DNA of 64,000 nucleotides from Elmis aenea (lineage: Eukaryota > Arthropoda > Insecta > Coleoptera > Elmidae), in assembly GCA_947652605.1 (NCBI GenBank), contig OX393577.1, forward strand, positions 18,169,466-18,233,465. The letters are read 5' to 3'. The number at the start of each line of letters is the position of its first letter. Position 1 is the stretch's first letter. The notes under the pieces are model-generated. The model worked only from the letters and a program-made list of their open reading frames with translations. It was not told the DNA's origin and searched no databases. This document shows, piece by piece, positions 23,655 through 35,223 of this stretch. A program made the translations under genes and the position numbers.

Positions 23655-24486
23655 CCAAAAAAAATTAAACTTCGTTTCTCAAATCGAAAATACGTTGCAG
23701 TATTTTGTCGCGTGAAAGCCATTTGACTTCGGTATGTAGTAATAATGTCTCAAACACAGAATGCAATTCTTCATCAATGTCGTTTACAACAAGAGCTTGT
23801 CTATGTATCATGCAATGGTTGAATACTATATGGGGGGCAGTTTTAATTATTACCCTCTTAGTCCTTTATTACTACCTGTTAATGCAGCAGCACCATCAGT
23901 GCAAACCGTGACACAGTGTGTCCAGGTAAGGTCATTTGTTTCAAAATATCTATTAATAATTTCAAATATTTTCTCTCCATTTGTTTTTTCTTCTAATTTT
24001 TTACAACATAAACATTTTTGTGATATGTTTTCTTCGAAAACGTATCTCACTTAAACAAATGATTGAAACATTTTAGTAAGGTCAGTAGTTTCGTCAAGTT
24101 GTAGAGCAAATACAGGAGAGTTTTGTATTCGATTTAACAGAATCTATATTAGGTAATACGGTGGATATTCGGCGATAACCGGTATCTCTTGATAATGGTA
24201 TTGTTTTTAAATCGTTACCATATTTTTCTCCATGCATGATTGATGTCATTTTAATTGCTGAAGGAAGAATAAGTAATTCTCCAATTGTATGTGGTTTCAA
24301 ATTTTTGCCTATTAAATATGAAACTTCTAAGGATGTCCGTAAGACGTTCTCAGGAATCGTATATTATTTCAAAAAACATTGTAATTTTTTATACTTTCAG
24401 TTCGTTAAAAAAAATACTGGTACCTAATACTTGTTGTTTGGCGACCCCCACAAACTTTCTTGCGACCCACGGTTTACGAACCACTG
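23655..24486 (-). pseudogene. ZBED-type hAT transposase remnant with one TIR
   Basis: Reading the minus strand from 24,486: terminus CAGTGGTTCGTAAACCGTGG, then about 190 bp without coding, then transposase segments. KPHTIGELLILPSAIKM and HGEKYGNDLKTIPLSRDT lie at 24,300-24,190, LDETTDL at about 24,085 (catalytic region), and TWTHCVTVCTDGAAALTGSN at about 23,920-23,865. HRQALVVNDIDEELHSVFE and LLLHTEVKWLSRDKILQ lie at 23,810-23,690. The order and motifs are those of ZBED5/SCAND3-like hAT proteins. The zinc-finger N-terminus is missing, a stretch between GLRG and NHC is deleted, and the C-terminal dimerisation region and second TIR are lost at about 23,650. Confidence 0.85.
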
Positions 24487-26583
24487 TTATAAATCATACT
24501 ATTTAGTGTGATATTAAAATAAAAAATTCGATATTTTAAAACGACATATCATGGCAAAATTTTTATTTGTTCATTACAGAACTTGGGTTAGTTAAAACCC
24601 CTGGTTTTTTAATGAAAACTATTTTTTTTTAAATTTCTCAACTGCGTAACACAACATTTTATTGCAAACAAACTCGAAACACCAAGACACTATGTTTTCA
24701 TCATATTAATTAACGAATTGACTCTCGTAATAACTTAACTTAATTAATTAATTATACTAAAGGTTCGTACATTCAATATCCAACGTAATTATAGCGCTTC
24801 CATATTCAACCGCATTTAGATTTCGAGCTGAAATTTATTTAACGTTTTTACTCCGACAGCGGCCTAAAAGTTTCCAACGGTAAAAAATCACATAAAAACG
24901 ACCGAGTTAGCATAAACGGGAGGGAAATTGAAGGTATCACAAAAAAAATTGTGAAATATATCTGAAAATGGAGGTCGCGTCCGTGAGTAGCATCAATCTA
25001 TTCCCGTACAAGTCATAATAAATAATTCCTGTCAATATCGTCAATACCTATAACCAATCAAGTATTGACGACTACCGATCATTTCTGATTAGGATAGCAG
25101 GAATAAGCAGGGTGTAGCAGGACCACGGGAAACAGCTTCGCTCCAATATCGATCGGCACGCAACCTACCGGTCAGGTATTGGAACTCCTGATCAGTAAAT
25201 ATCTCATCAAATAAACAGCAAAATTTTAAACAATAAATTTAAAAACAACATTATTTATACACATATTTCATGAAACTTTTACAATTATTTTGAAGATTTT
25301 TATTTAAAAAGATATATTTGTTTTGTACGCTAGAAAATAATTTAAAATCATTCCGAAGTTCCTAATTTGCATTATACAGAGTGTCTCAAAAATGTAAACA
25401 GGAAGTGTATATATGGGTAGGAACCTAAAAGCGTACTTCTTTGCTAATTTATTCATGTTTTTATCTCTAATAGAGCAACATCCCCATTTTTTCATGTTGC
25501 AGTTGCAGAAAATATGCATTTAATTGACCGACACGATTATCAGAACTTTAGGTAAGACGTTGGTTTTGTGGTTTTAGTATGTAGTTTTTTCTTTTGTTTA
25601 ATACTGTAAAAATTTTCTTCATGATTTGTTTATTTCGCGAGGAAATTAATACATCGAAATATTACTTCACAAGTCAACATGCGATAAGTTTTATTTATTT
25701 AGTAAACTTCTCAGCCACAACTTAAGGAATACGAGCTCAAGTTTAACTGCAATTTTAAAATATCTGTGGCTGATGGACTACAGTCCAATGCCAGACAACA
25801 ACAAAAAAAACTGCAATTAATTTAATTAACAACTTCTAGAAGTATTTATTTTAAGATTTTGCCTTCCGACACAAACATCTTTTTGATCTTGATAAATAGA
25901 TAATCCATCGTAAAGGCCGCATTTGCAGCATTTTTATTTAACTTTAAAATGTAACAAAAAGTTGTCGTTTTATTTAATAAAAGCACCTGAAACGAAGGCA
26001 CCAGTGGAAATATCATGTTGCAAACTGCATTTTCTGCATCCGTATACCTCTTTAAAAATAGATCAAAAACAACGAAATAGAACCTTTAAAAAGCTGAAAT
26101 AAAACTCGCAATTTCCAACTGTACAAAATAGTTAAAAAAAAACGAAATGATGTTCGCGATGTACATACGTAGATATCTTTGATGGATATTTGGTCGTGAT
26201 AGAGGTGAAATAATTGCGCGGTACGTAATATGATGGAGATGAATCGAGACTAAAAAGTTATAAAGAGATTCAGGTTTTACAAGGAAATCTATTAGATGGG
26301 TGATCTTGTCATATAAGCTCGTCTTTTACGTAGAGGAGAAGAAATAGAACCTATTATGTACCTATGTAATATTCATATTCTCCACGAATTATGATTACAG
26401 TCGGTTCAATTACCTGTGTTTTCAACTTTTTTTTTGTAGGGTAATCGTGCCTGGGATTGGTTTTTAGCAACTTTCTATACTAATCTTTTCTGTGACGGTT
26501 TTTCATTTTTGTACTGCACTTAACGACTTGTATAATTTTTTTGTATAGCTCAGTCACGGTTTTCTCTTACAAGGGGGGAGGGT
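24487..26583. other. Mostly unrecognised DNA
   Basis: A dispersed-repeat end (tatacagagtgtctcaaaaa) lies at about 25,374 without a partner. The segments 24,780-25,000 and 25,060-25,190 are less AT-rich than their surroundings but contain no open frame or motif I can name. The rest is AT-rich. Confidence 0.4.
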
Positions 26584-26920
26584 CACAATACGTCGTCGCT
26601 AGAATTTGATCAACACTGTGTTTATTGCATCAAAGACATCAAAACTAAATGTTTTGCAGTTATACGTGCCACTGGCCATTTCCTTCGGAAAAATAGGGGA
26701 AAAGCTGAAAAATTGGTATAAAAAGGTAATTGTTGCGACCGCGTTGGCCATGAAATCGTTAGACACAAAACCTAAATTTTTCTATTTAGCATAGCGCGCA
26801 TGCTTTGCAAGTAAAGTGGTGCAACGTTTTTGAAAAAATCTTGAACGGTTCCGGAGAAAAACCTCAAAAACGAAACCCCTGCATAAGCGCTATGATTTGA
26901 GAAGTTGTGGTATATCTATA

Positions 26921-27588
26921 TACAGGGTGTAGACTCGGATCACGCAACATAGCAATTTCAATGGTAAAATTTTAAAAGTCGTATTCTTGCTCCCCTAATT
27001 ATTTTAGAAAAAAAGTGCAGATACGTTTTTTGTAGAAAAAAAAATTCTGTATCCATAAATGTAATCAATTATACTTTTTCGTTTACCAATAACTAAAAAT
27101 TAAGCAATTACAAAACGCGTTTTGACAAAAATCTGTAGTGCCTTGGAATTATGCTATGACAACTGCCCAGCCTAATGTCACTTAAACTGTCACTTTGACG
27201 CGAAATTCATTCTTAAAACCTTTATATTATATCAAACATTTATTTTACACAGTTAGTTATGTTTTCATTCCAAGATACAATAAAAATGATTATTATGAAT
27301 AAACTTCACGTCAAAGTGACAGTATAAGTGACATTAGGCTGGGCAGTTGTCATAGCATAATTCCAAGGCACTACAGATTTTTGTCAAAACGCGTTTTGTA
27401 ATTGCTTAATTTTTAGTTATTGGAAAACGAAAAAGTAATATTGATTACATTTATGGATACAGAATTTTTTTCTCTACAAAAAACGTATTTGCACTTTTTT
27501 TCTAAAATAATTAGGGGAGCAAGAATACGACTTTTAAAATTTTACCATTGAAATTGCTATGTTGCGTGATCCGAGTCTACACCCTGTA
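26921..27588. mobile_element. Near-perfect palindrome, TACAGGGTG ends, TA flanks
   Basis: A 668-bp element starting TACAGGGTGTAGACTCGGAT and ending with the complement of the same text. The arms (about 26,921-27,212 and 27,297-27,588) are nearly identical over about 290 bp, with only a handful of mismatches, around a loop of about 85 bp. TA flanks both ends (26,919-26,920 and 27,589-27,590). High arm identity suggests recent insertion or recent arm homogenisation. It carries no open frame of note. Termini match the TATACAGGGTG theme seen at 41 kb and elsewhere. Confidence 0.85.
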
Positions 27589-27595
27589 TAACTAT

Positions 27596-28220
27596 TGTGA
27601 CACCCCGCCTGAGACCAATTATTTTATTTGATTTCAATGTTATTTAATTTACTTTTAAATGAATAATATTGCAACAAACGCTGATGTATCAGTTACTAAA
27701 ACACGTAACACTTCAAAAGGGCCAAGTTATGAGGATTTCAACTTTAGTAAAAACACATTAACGTTAAAATATTACGGTCATAACTTGGGTCCTACAAAGC
27801 CAGCATTTGGGTTTCGTCAATCAACAAACGATTGGTTGATGAATTTTTACATCATAAGTAGAACAAACTACTCGCACAAATATGTGTTTATAGGAAAGAA
27901 TGACAAAGATGCAACTACAATAAAAAAGGGACAGCAACAGGGAACCTAAAACCTTGAGACAGTCACACTGATAGTTAAGATCCAACCCCCGAGAAATGTA
28001 CAGCCAGTCGAAAAATAAAGGAGTTTGTTGTTAAAATTGTTGTGTTTTATTTGTCTTACTGTGTACTAATTGCTCTAGACATGTGTACTACGTAAAACAA
28101 CGTTTGAGGGTCCAACTACGTTACAAAGACGATCACGAGCCATAATTAACAACAATAAATATAAGAGTAATAAGTGCTCTTCCACAACAGTGCAGCCTAT
28201 GTACAGTACGGTCCGTCACA
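27596..28220. mobile_element. Probable solo LTR (TGTGAC...GTCACA)
   Basis: A 625-bp block begins TGTGACACCCCGCCTGAGAC and ends GTCCGTCACA, with short inverted ends TGTGAC/GTCACA and the TG...CA termini of LTRs. CTAT flanks both sides (27,592-27,595 and 28,221-28,224), fitting a 4-bp duplication as made by some gypsy-like elements. AATAAA signals occur on both strands (about 28,014 plus and about 28,048 minus), so polarity is unresolved. A 96-codon frame (27,659-27,949) is frameshifted in the 17-kb copy and is probably not a gene. A TIR element with 6-bp ends is the alternative. Confidence 0.6.
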
Positions 28221-28589
28221 CTATATCTATGCGACTTGCATAGGCGTATAACATAGGGAAAACCGTTTATACAAAGGACTCGTTTTTTGCGTTTTTCTCC
28301 GGAACCGTTTAGGATGTTTTCAAAAACTTTGCACCATTTTATTTGCAAAGGATGCGCGCATTGGTAAATAGAAAAATTTAGATTTTGTCTCTGACGGTTT
28401 CATGCCCAACGCGATCGCAAAAATGACCTTTTTATACCAATTTTTCAGTTTTTACCCTATTTTTCCGAAGGAAATGGCCAGTGGCACGTATAACTCTGCA
28501 AAACATTTAGTTTTGATATTCTTAATGCAATAAACACAGGCTTGATCAGATTCTAGCGACAACATATCGTGACCTTCCCTGGTTAGCAT

Positions 28590-28875
28590 TTTGGCCTTTT
28601 ATTTTTGCCTCTATTATTGTGAGTAGCAACTCTCCATGTCTCAAAATATGCCCAATCAACCGATCTCTTGTTCTCTAGATTGATTTTACTCTAGTTGATG
28701 TTTCTTCGACTCTATTTTAAATTTCTGGATTGCTAATATGATCCACCCATACTATTAAAGCATTGTTCTGCAACACCAGCTCTCAGACGATTTCAATCTC
28801 TTTCTTTCTTGTTTTTCTAAACCATATAATGCCACGCTCCACTCATACGTTTTAAAAATCTCTTTCTTATTACCA
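28590..28875 (-). pseudogene. RTE-like LINE, post-polymerase fragment
   Basis: Reading down from 28,875 the minus strand gives KTYEWSVALYGLEKQERKRL, a weak WCCRTML, then in shifted frames RDRLIGHILRHGELL and IIEAKIKGQNA. This matches the LINE region after the polymerase, where an S-V-x-L-Y-G-x-E block is followed by W-C-W-R-x-M-L and I-G-H-x-x-R. At least three frame changes occur in under 300 bases. Both ends are lost. Confidence 0.65.
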
Positions 28876-29515
28876 AATTTTTTATTGTCTTAGTTGTTAA
28901 AGGATTTTTTTAATAACATTCTTCCTTTTCCAGCTGGATTTTTGTTATCACTTTTATGTCTCTTATGTGTCTAGACAGCAGAATTGTGGTATAACTTGTA
29001 CTCCGTCATTGTATAATTACAACATAATCCTTTTTTTTCACCCATCATTATTTTCGTTTTCTCTCTGCTAATCTTCATTTTATAGTTTATATATACCGTT
29101 TTAGCACCACTGGTTATTCTAGTAATTTTTATTTGCTGTTGGTTTTGGCTGTTTGTTTTTAATTAGTTCTGTTACCGTTAATTAAAATGTAATTATTTTT
29201 AACAACGGCGAGATACATCGTAAATTGACAGATAATCGATGACTAAATAAATTTAATTCTGTTTGTAAACATGTAAAACCACATCAGTTTTCTTCAAACA
29301 AATGCATCAAAAGTTATACGAGTATACATAAATTAGACTGTAACTGTAAAAGATACCAAAGTATTAAAAAATTTTATTCAAGATTCTTTAAAAAAAAGGT
29401 AAGAAATTGTTTAGTAAGCTTATTTTTACTACCACATTTTTTTTGTTTATTTTTAATACACTTCCGAACTAAAAAGGTTATAGAAATTTTCTTATTTAAA
29501 TTAAATTCAGCTGTT
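28876..29515. other. No firm feature; possible LINE-derived sequence
   Basis: This separates two minus-strand LINE tail fragments and may be diverged sequence from the same insertion. No motif could be read. Confidence 0.35.
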
Positions 29516-29519
29516 TCTC

Positions 29520-29860
29520 CATCATTGGCTAACTGTGGCACATCTCTCCAGCTAACTTATTTTTCTACTAGTCTGTGTCACTTCCTTTTCCCATTTTGTT
29601 CTTGATTTTTCTCTCCTTTTTCTTTAAAACTTCCGTTTTCCATCCCATTTCTTGCTTTCTGACAGGCGTAGTAGATGTCCCAGCCATATTAATTGGTTTG
29701 TCTCCATTTTTCCTTCTTACTCCTAGGCTTTTTCTGATTTTGTCGTTGCTACTAACCAATTAGTTTATTTCCTTCTATTCTTTTAAAAAAATCTCATGTC
29801 CTGCTGCTGTATCCTTTGTTTTTGCTCCAAAGATAAACGAAATCCTCATGTTTAATCTAG
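29520..29860 (-). pseudogene. RTE-like LINE C-terminal tail
   Basis: The minus strand contains WLVATTKSEKA, GWDIYYACQKARNGMENGSF, then KGEKSRTKWEKEV and WRDVPQLANDGE. The ending parallels the fragment at 18,780-19,200 (KWEKEV, QLTNDGQ) and so represents the same LINE lineage in opposite orientation. Frames shift repeatedly. A 63-codon frame at 29,568-29,759 is part of this relic. Confidence 0.55.
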
Positions 29861-30670
29861 AATTTTGGACATCCTGTATATTTTAATAAACTATTAGAGT
29901 CTGACAAGGTATTTAGTTCCAATGTTTAATTTAATTAAACATTTTTAGTACACAACGCATCGACGGCTATTGTTATATTTTTTGTGCACCGTACCGTCCC
30001 CATATTCGCAAATATGCGGAATATGCGAATAGAGACGTTTGTGCTCATACGTTGGTATTTGCCGAGATGTCAAAGGTCATCGTATAAAATTATAGTGGAC
30101 AGGTCAATGCTGATGGGCTTAGTGTCTGTAATAAACGTACAGCTTCAAATTAAGCGCCATTGCGACATGAATAGATACACACAATCGACTGTAATTATTC
30201 CATAATTGTCGTTTAATCATTAAAACATGATTTCAGTTGGAGATGAAACGGTCCATTTTGCAAAATTTATTTCGCCAAAAAGGTCACAGTTCTAATTACT
30301 GACTGCGTTGATATTACGCGTGTCAGATTTTGCGCACTCCATTTTGAAATATTACTTTAAATTGTTTCATATTGAAATCCTGTCGAAAATAACATGAATT
30401 ATTGCATATGTATGATAACGATTATTCTAATTAAAATTTGTTACTACAGTTGGTTCATAATGCTGTAATAAACAGCGGGTAGGTACTTTATATTTGTAGT
30501 TATGTTTGTGAAGCAATGTATACCGGAAACAACATATATAATAGATATCGATATCTCATTGTACTAATGAGTTATGTAAAAAAATACGTTAAAAACCAAT
30601 TAAAAATTCAATAAGAATAGAAGTAATGAATGAACCAATGAATCCAATAATCTTAATTATTTAAATTTAT
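29861..30670. other. No recognised feature
   Basis: A ggacatcctgtatattttaa word (29,866-29,885) resembles palindrome-family ends. Otherwise the DNA is AT-rich with no coding signature. Confidence 0.4.
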
Positions 30671-30674
30671 TAAC

Positions 30675-31400
30675 ATGGAAGATTTAGGAAAAGAAGCACT
30701 AAGAGCTATATTGAACGAAGTAATAAAATTAAGAAAAGTACTACGGGATTGGAACATTGGAATAACCTAACCAAAAGGGATTGTTCCAACTATAGAGGAA
30801 TAACAGTGTACCAGGTAAAATACTGGCAAGAGTAAGGGAAGGCAGATTAAAAGAAAAAATAGAAAGCACACTAGAAGAATCCCAATACGGTTTCAGAAGA
30901 GGAAGAAGTACACAAGACCCAGTCTTTATAATAAGACAAACAATTAAAAAGAGCTCAACAAAAAAACAAGGAAATACATTTATGTTTTATAGACTTGGAA
31001 AAAGCATTCGATAAAATCAAAAGAAAAGACGTATGGAGGGGCCTAAGAAGGAAGGGAATAGAAATAGAAACAATCGACATAATAAAAGCGATGTACGAAA
31101 AAACTGTTAATAATGTAAGAACTCAGAATAAAGAATCAGCAGAGTTTGAAACTAAAGAGGGCTTAGAACAGAGATTCGTGCTGTCCATTATTATTCTTAG
31201 TAGTTATAGATGGGGTAATTAAAGAATTAAAACAAAAAATGAGACCGTTTCGCTTAGACAACTGGAAAATGGAAAAAATAAACATAGCTGAGCTAATGTT
31301 CACAGACGACATTGTCATAGTCGCGGAAACAGAAAAAAATCTGCAACATAATCCAAAAACTCTAAAAAAAATAATTTTAAACGTTTAAACAAGAATTGGA
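30675..31400 (+). pseudogene. RTE-like LINE reverse transcriptase
   Basis: A plus-strand polymerase relic. Segments in order: MEDLGKEALRAILNEVIKL (30,675), a CSNYRGI-like piece at about 30,780-30,810, ESQYGFRRGRSTQDPVFIIR (30,877-30,936), FIDLEKAFDKIKRKDVW (about 30,985-31,036), an open stretch of 75 codons (30,995-31,222) ending near the GLEQ...VLSP box, LLFLVVIDGVIKEL, and the catalytic FTDDIVIVAETEKNLQ at 31,292-31,339. The usual A-D-D is T-D-D here. Four or more frame breaks make it dead. Its wording (DLEKAFD, FRRGRSTQD) is RTE-like and differs from the Jockey copies. Confidence 0.85.
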
Positions 31401-32610
31401 AAACCATAGACCATAAAATTAAATCAAAACATTAATCTAAAGAAAATTTCGTCACTGTAGATCAAAAGTTGTGGACTCCACGTTAAAAAATAATCGAAAT
31501 ACACCCCTATTGGTCTTTCTAGAGAAACAAATCTTAATTTTCATGGTTTGACCAATCCACCAACCACCAGTAATGAAATAATAGAATTTAAAGTTGTGCA
31601 TAACGCAGCAAAATTAAAATTATAACGAATCCTACATAAGCGAGCAAGTATGAACCATGGTTTAAAAAAAACACGTTCTTAGGCCATAATATTCGTGATA
31701 ATATTTTCTGAAATATAAAACTTCAAAATTAAAACAGCATTTATTTTGAAATCGTTCTGTACAATTATTACAGTTCACGTTTTAAAGAATATTGGCCCAA
31801 TTATTATACTAGTAACTATGATTTAAGTTCACTAGCAATTGGCTATAACGTCTTATTCCATACAAAAGCTTAACTTTTACAACAAAACTTGGATTTTTAG
31901 TTATAAGTTCGCTCTCCAGAAACATTTTTCAACACGTAAACGTTGTTATCGGATGTACTTGAATCTTTTATACAGAAAACGGAGATAAATTCCAATAACC
32001 TTCAATTTCAAAATACAGAACCGTTATATAACAATACTTTATCCTGAAGAACTAATATTTGATGAACTTAACGGTGACATATTAGTGACGAAGGAGCACA
32101 TTATTGGGCATTAAAAGAATGTCGAAAAAGATTACTATCTTCTGTGTAATTGAAGAATAAACCCATTTTTTTTTATTCCACAACTCATTCTCCAGCATTT
32201 TATTTTCATAAAAGCCAATAATTTTTAAAGATAAAAGTTTTATTTTATTATAAATATTGTTACAATTGCTGTTAATTCTAAGAAGGGATAATCGCAAGTC
32301 TACACCAGTCAACAGGAAGCATTTTGGGGGTTTACTTTGGTGCACGTATGCACAATCAACAAAGCAGTTTAAAGTTTTGTATAAACATGCAAGTAGCTAT
32401 CAACAGGTCAAACTAACGCTACCAATTATGTTTTGGTCAGCAAAACCGAATTATATATTGATCTACCAAATTTAGATTTGCAACAAACTAATATTGTGAA
32501 AACAATTTATGCAAGGACAAACATTTAGCAAGGCCTGTGGAGACAAAGTTTGGCAAATGTAAACATACGGCTAATGTTGGGCCAACTTGTCCTAATTTCA
32601 CACTATTGCC
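31401..32610. other. No recognised feature
   Basis: AT-rich DNA. Short overlapping frames at 32,082-32,475 on both strands carry no motif. Confidence 0.4.
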
Positions 32611-32614
32611 AACA

Positions 32615-32823
32615 CTATAGTCTATTCGGCCAGTGATGAGGTCTATCGGATTAACTGACTGGTGTATAAATGTAAGTACGTAAGCGGTATGTTTCGTGTT
32701 TATGTGCTTAGAACTCGATGACACAGAAAAAGACAGAATGCATGTATGTATTTCATTGCCGCCTTACTGCGCTAATCCGATAGACCTCACCACTGGCCGA
32801 ACGGACTTATAGGCGACGTTTGT
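32615..32823. mobile_element. Short MITE with about 38-bp TIRs
   Basis: The left arm (32,615-32,653) reads ctatagtctattcggccagt and continues gatgaggtctatcggatta. The right arm (32,773-32,823) is its complement with three or four changes and one indel (taatccgatagacctcacca, ctggccgaacgg). About 120 bp of unrelated DNA lie between. No target duplication is certain. It is non-coding. Confidence 0.75.
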
Positions 32824-34110
32824 CATGACGTCTGGGACCGCCTTAAGCCAAACACTTTGTACGATACCAGCATCGAAATAAGATGGAGTTTTGCCGTAAT
32901 TTTATTGTCAATATCAAAGTCACAAGAATTACTGCAATATTTTCAAATTGTAAATAGAAAATATGCCTACTGTGGCCATTTCCTGAAATATCCTGAAAAA
33001 TGTAAAAATCTAAGATTTTTAAATAACATTATTATCAACAGCAAACATTTCAAATGTGATATTTATGGTTTACGGAAAAGCTTAATCCCATTCATATTAA
33101 AATTGACAGTCTGCTGAGGAGTTGAGGCGCGATAGACAACTTGTTTTGTTGTAACTGAATATTAATTCTATCAGATAGCAAAGTTGGTGACTAATTCACT
33201 GATTACCGGATATTATTACCAATAATTCAGGTATAAACAATGTTACAAAACAACTAATGGCACATTATGGACTCAAAGTTATGAATCTAACAATGAAAAC
33301 AGAAATCAAATATCTAAATCCATTCCGACCTGATTTGCAGACCAAGATTTTTCTCCAAAGGTTTATATATAATATTCCTTCGTATAAAACTATTAACTTT
33401 TATTCCTTGCAGTTAAGTCTAATGTAAGTTAAACAAAAAAGTTTCAACAACAATGATTACCACTAAGATTCAGTTGAATCAAAGCTTAATACATTTAAAA
33501 CTAATTTAGATAGACAAATGAATATCGTTCACTAAAACAAAATATTTTTAAAATGATTCGATGAGACAGAATTAATAATGAATTAACATAATTTATCAAA
33601 ATTTTACATCGCATTACATGTTGCATTTCATAATAAAGGGTTTAAATATGTTGTTAGCAATTAAAGCTCTATTCTAGCTAATCGCAAGTTCACGTCAGCA
33701 AAATTACCAGAATCACTTTTCGGGGAAAAGTTTTAATCCAAACTACTCGAAAACAGGATCATAAACTTTGATAATTCTAGTTATCGTCCCCGTCAGATTA
33801 ATAAAACATCTAATACGAGCAAAACCAAGCCAAAACAACGTGGTTTTGCACTAAAATGGGGTAAATTTCGGAGAAGCGTGTTAAAAAAGTCAGTTAATGG
33901 AAGTTTTAAATCCGCAAAAATTGTATGCTATAGGATTTGTTAATGAAATTGCGAATGAACATAGACATGAAGCATTAAAAAGGTTGTTGGATAGCTTTTT
34001 TTAAAATTTATTGGAAGAAAAAGTGCAAACCTATTATTACACCTATAGTAAATTATATTGTAACATAACCAAAAACAAACACAAACTCATAACATATTAT
34101 GTACAACTAT
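32824..34110. other. No recognised feature
   Basis: An 86-codon frame at 32,857-33,117 has no motif. The right edge is the 3' side of a mariner on the minus strand. An acacctatag word at 34,041-34,050 may be a remnant of its terminus. Confidence 0.4.
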
Positions 34111-34111
34111 C

Positions 34112-34345
34112 TTTCGGAGGAGTAGTCACCATCAATGTCAATTACTGCTTTCCATTTGCTTGGAAGACGGTCGATTCCGCGGGCGAAGAAGTACTGTTTC
34201 TGTGATTTGACATCCTCCACCAACTCCTCCAAATCGTAGACTTTGCCAACCTGTCAATTTTTCAGAACGCGGTTGATGTGGAAGTGCGTGGGGGTCTCGG
34301 TGGAAGGGTAGGGCAGATGGGGGGCAAATTCCATCTCTTAGCTAA
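34112..34345 (-). pseudogene. Mariner transposase, C-terminal part
   Basis: Reading down from 34,345: LAKRWEFAPHLPYPSTETPT and then, after a stop, LEELVEDVKSQKQYFFARGI and DRLPSKWKAVIDIDGDY. The last two are the characteristic closing segment of mariner transposases (F-x-x-R-G-I-x-x-L-P-x-x-W-x-x-x-I-x-x-x-G-x-Y). It continues the protein coded at 36,245-37,073. The two halves are separated by a 1.9-kb insertion just after the second catalytic aspartate region. The usual S-P-D-L-A-P-x-D motif is degraded to PSTETPTHF, so the third catalytic aspartate is gone. Confidence 0.85.
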
Positions 34346-35223
34346 GGCGCACATTGAACTGCGTGGCGCAGTACGGGCAGAGCAGTCCAGCCAGGGCAGA
34401 AAACAATGTGGCACAGTTCTCCGCGTACATTGGATAGCAGTTCTGCGCGGCAGTTTACGCATTGTCAAATTAATTAATATTTAAACATTAGAAAGTTATT
34501 TTTTTCAACACAGTAATCTATATATTTTTGCATATTCTTATAGAAATATAAATTAATTTTTTATTTGTTGTGTTTTAATTGTTCAAAAAATACTCTAGTT
34601 TGGTCTCCCTACTATGAAATATTCTATTTGCCCCTGCAATTAACATATAAATCACGATAGCCCGGAAATTAATAAATATAGGTAAGAAACTAACTTTAAA
34701 TTATCTAAGTACAATCTAATTCTGTACAAAAGTACACATAAAAAAAAAACTAAACTATTGTATTTAAAAAAATATTCACATTTTTTGTTTCCATTGGATT
34801 TGACAAAGCGTAGCAAATGCCCTGTGTAATATTTTAAAAGTTTTACTTGTGCAAAACGTTTGCGAAACTATTATCTAACTTCAAAAATAATTGCCGCTGC
34901 TATCTTAAAGTTGTTAAATATTTAAAAAAAATTGAGGGTGCTGCTTCGCTCAAAATTTTTAGGGGAGTGTAATTTACACTAACACGGTTGATGATTTTTA
35001 TCCAAATTACCTGTTTAAATTTCGTTTTCATATGTTGTAAATGGCTGGTGTCGTAAATCACAGGGTAGTTACACAACGATTCAATTAATTTTACTTCTAA
35101 TGATTCCATTTAAAGAAAAGACACAATCAAATCAAAATACTCAAAGGAGCGCGAGTGGTGATACGACACAGTTTCTGTGTAAGATCCACAAGTGTGGGGC
35201 AGGCGAAAACGGCGCAGTACTGC

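Larger units (their letters stand above)
26584..28575. mobile_element. Fold-back element with two later insertions in its centre
   Basis: The left arm (26,584-26,915) and right arm (28,228-28,575) are reverse complements. Anchors are gtcgtcgctagaatttgatc against gatcagattctagcgacaac, ggccatttccttcgg against ccgaaggaaatggcc, and ggttccggagaaaaa against tttttctccggaacc. The centre is occupied by a separate palindrome (26,921-27,588) and a probable solo LTR (27,596-28,220). Without them the element would be about 700 bp. The arms differ at many positions, so it predates both guests. It is non-coding. Confidence 0.8.

Noticed and set aside
27659..27949. 96-codon open frame as a real gene
   Set aside because: The second copy of the repeat (about 17.45-17.76 kb, opposite strand) has a single-base deletion and further stops in the same frame, and no motif is recognisable.
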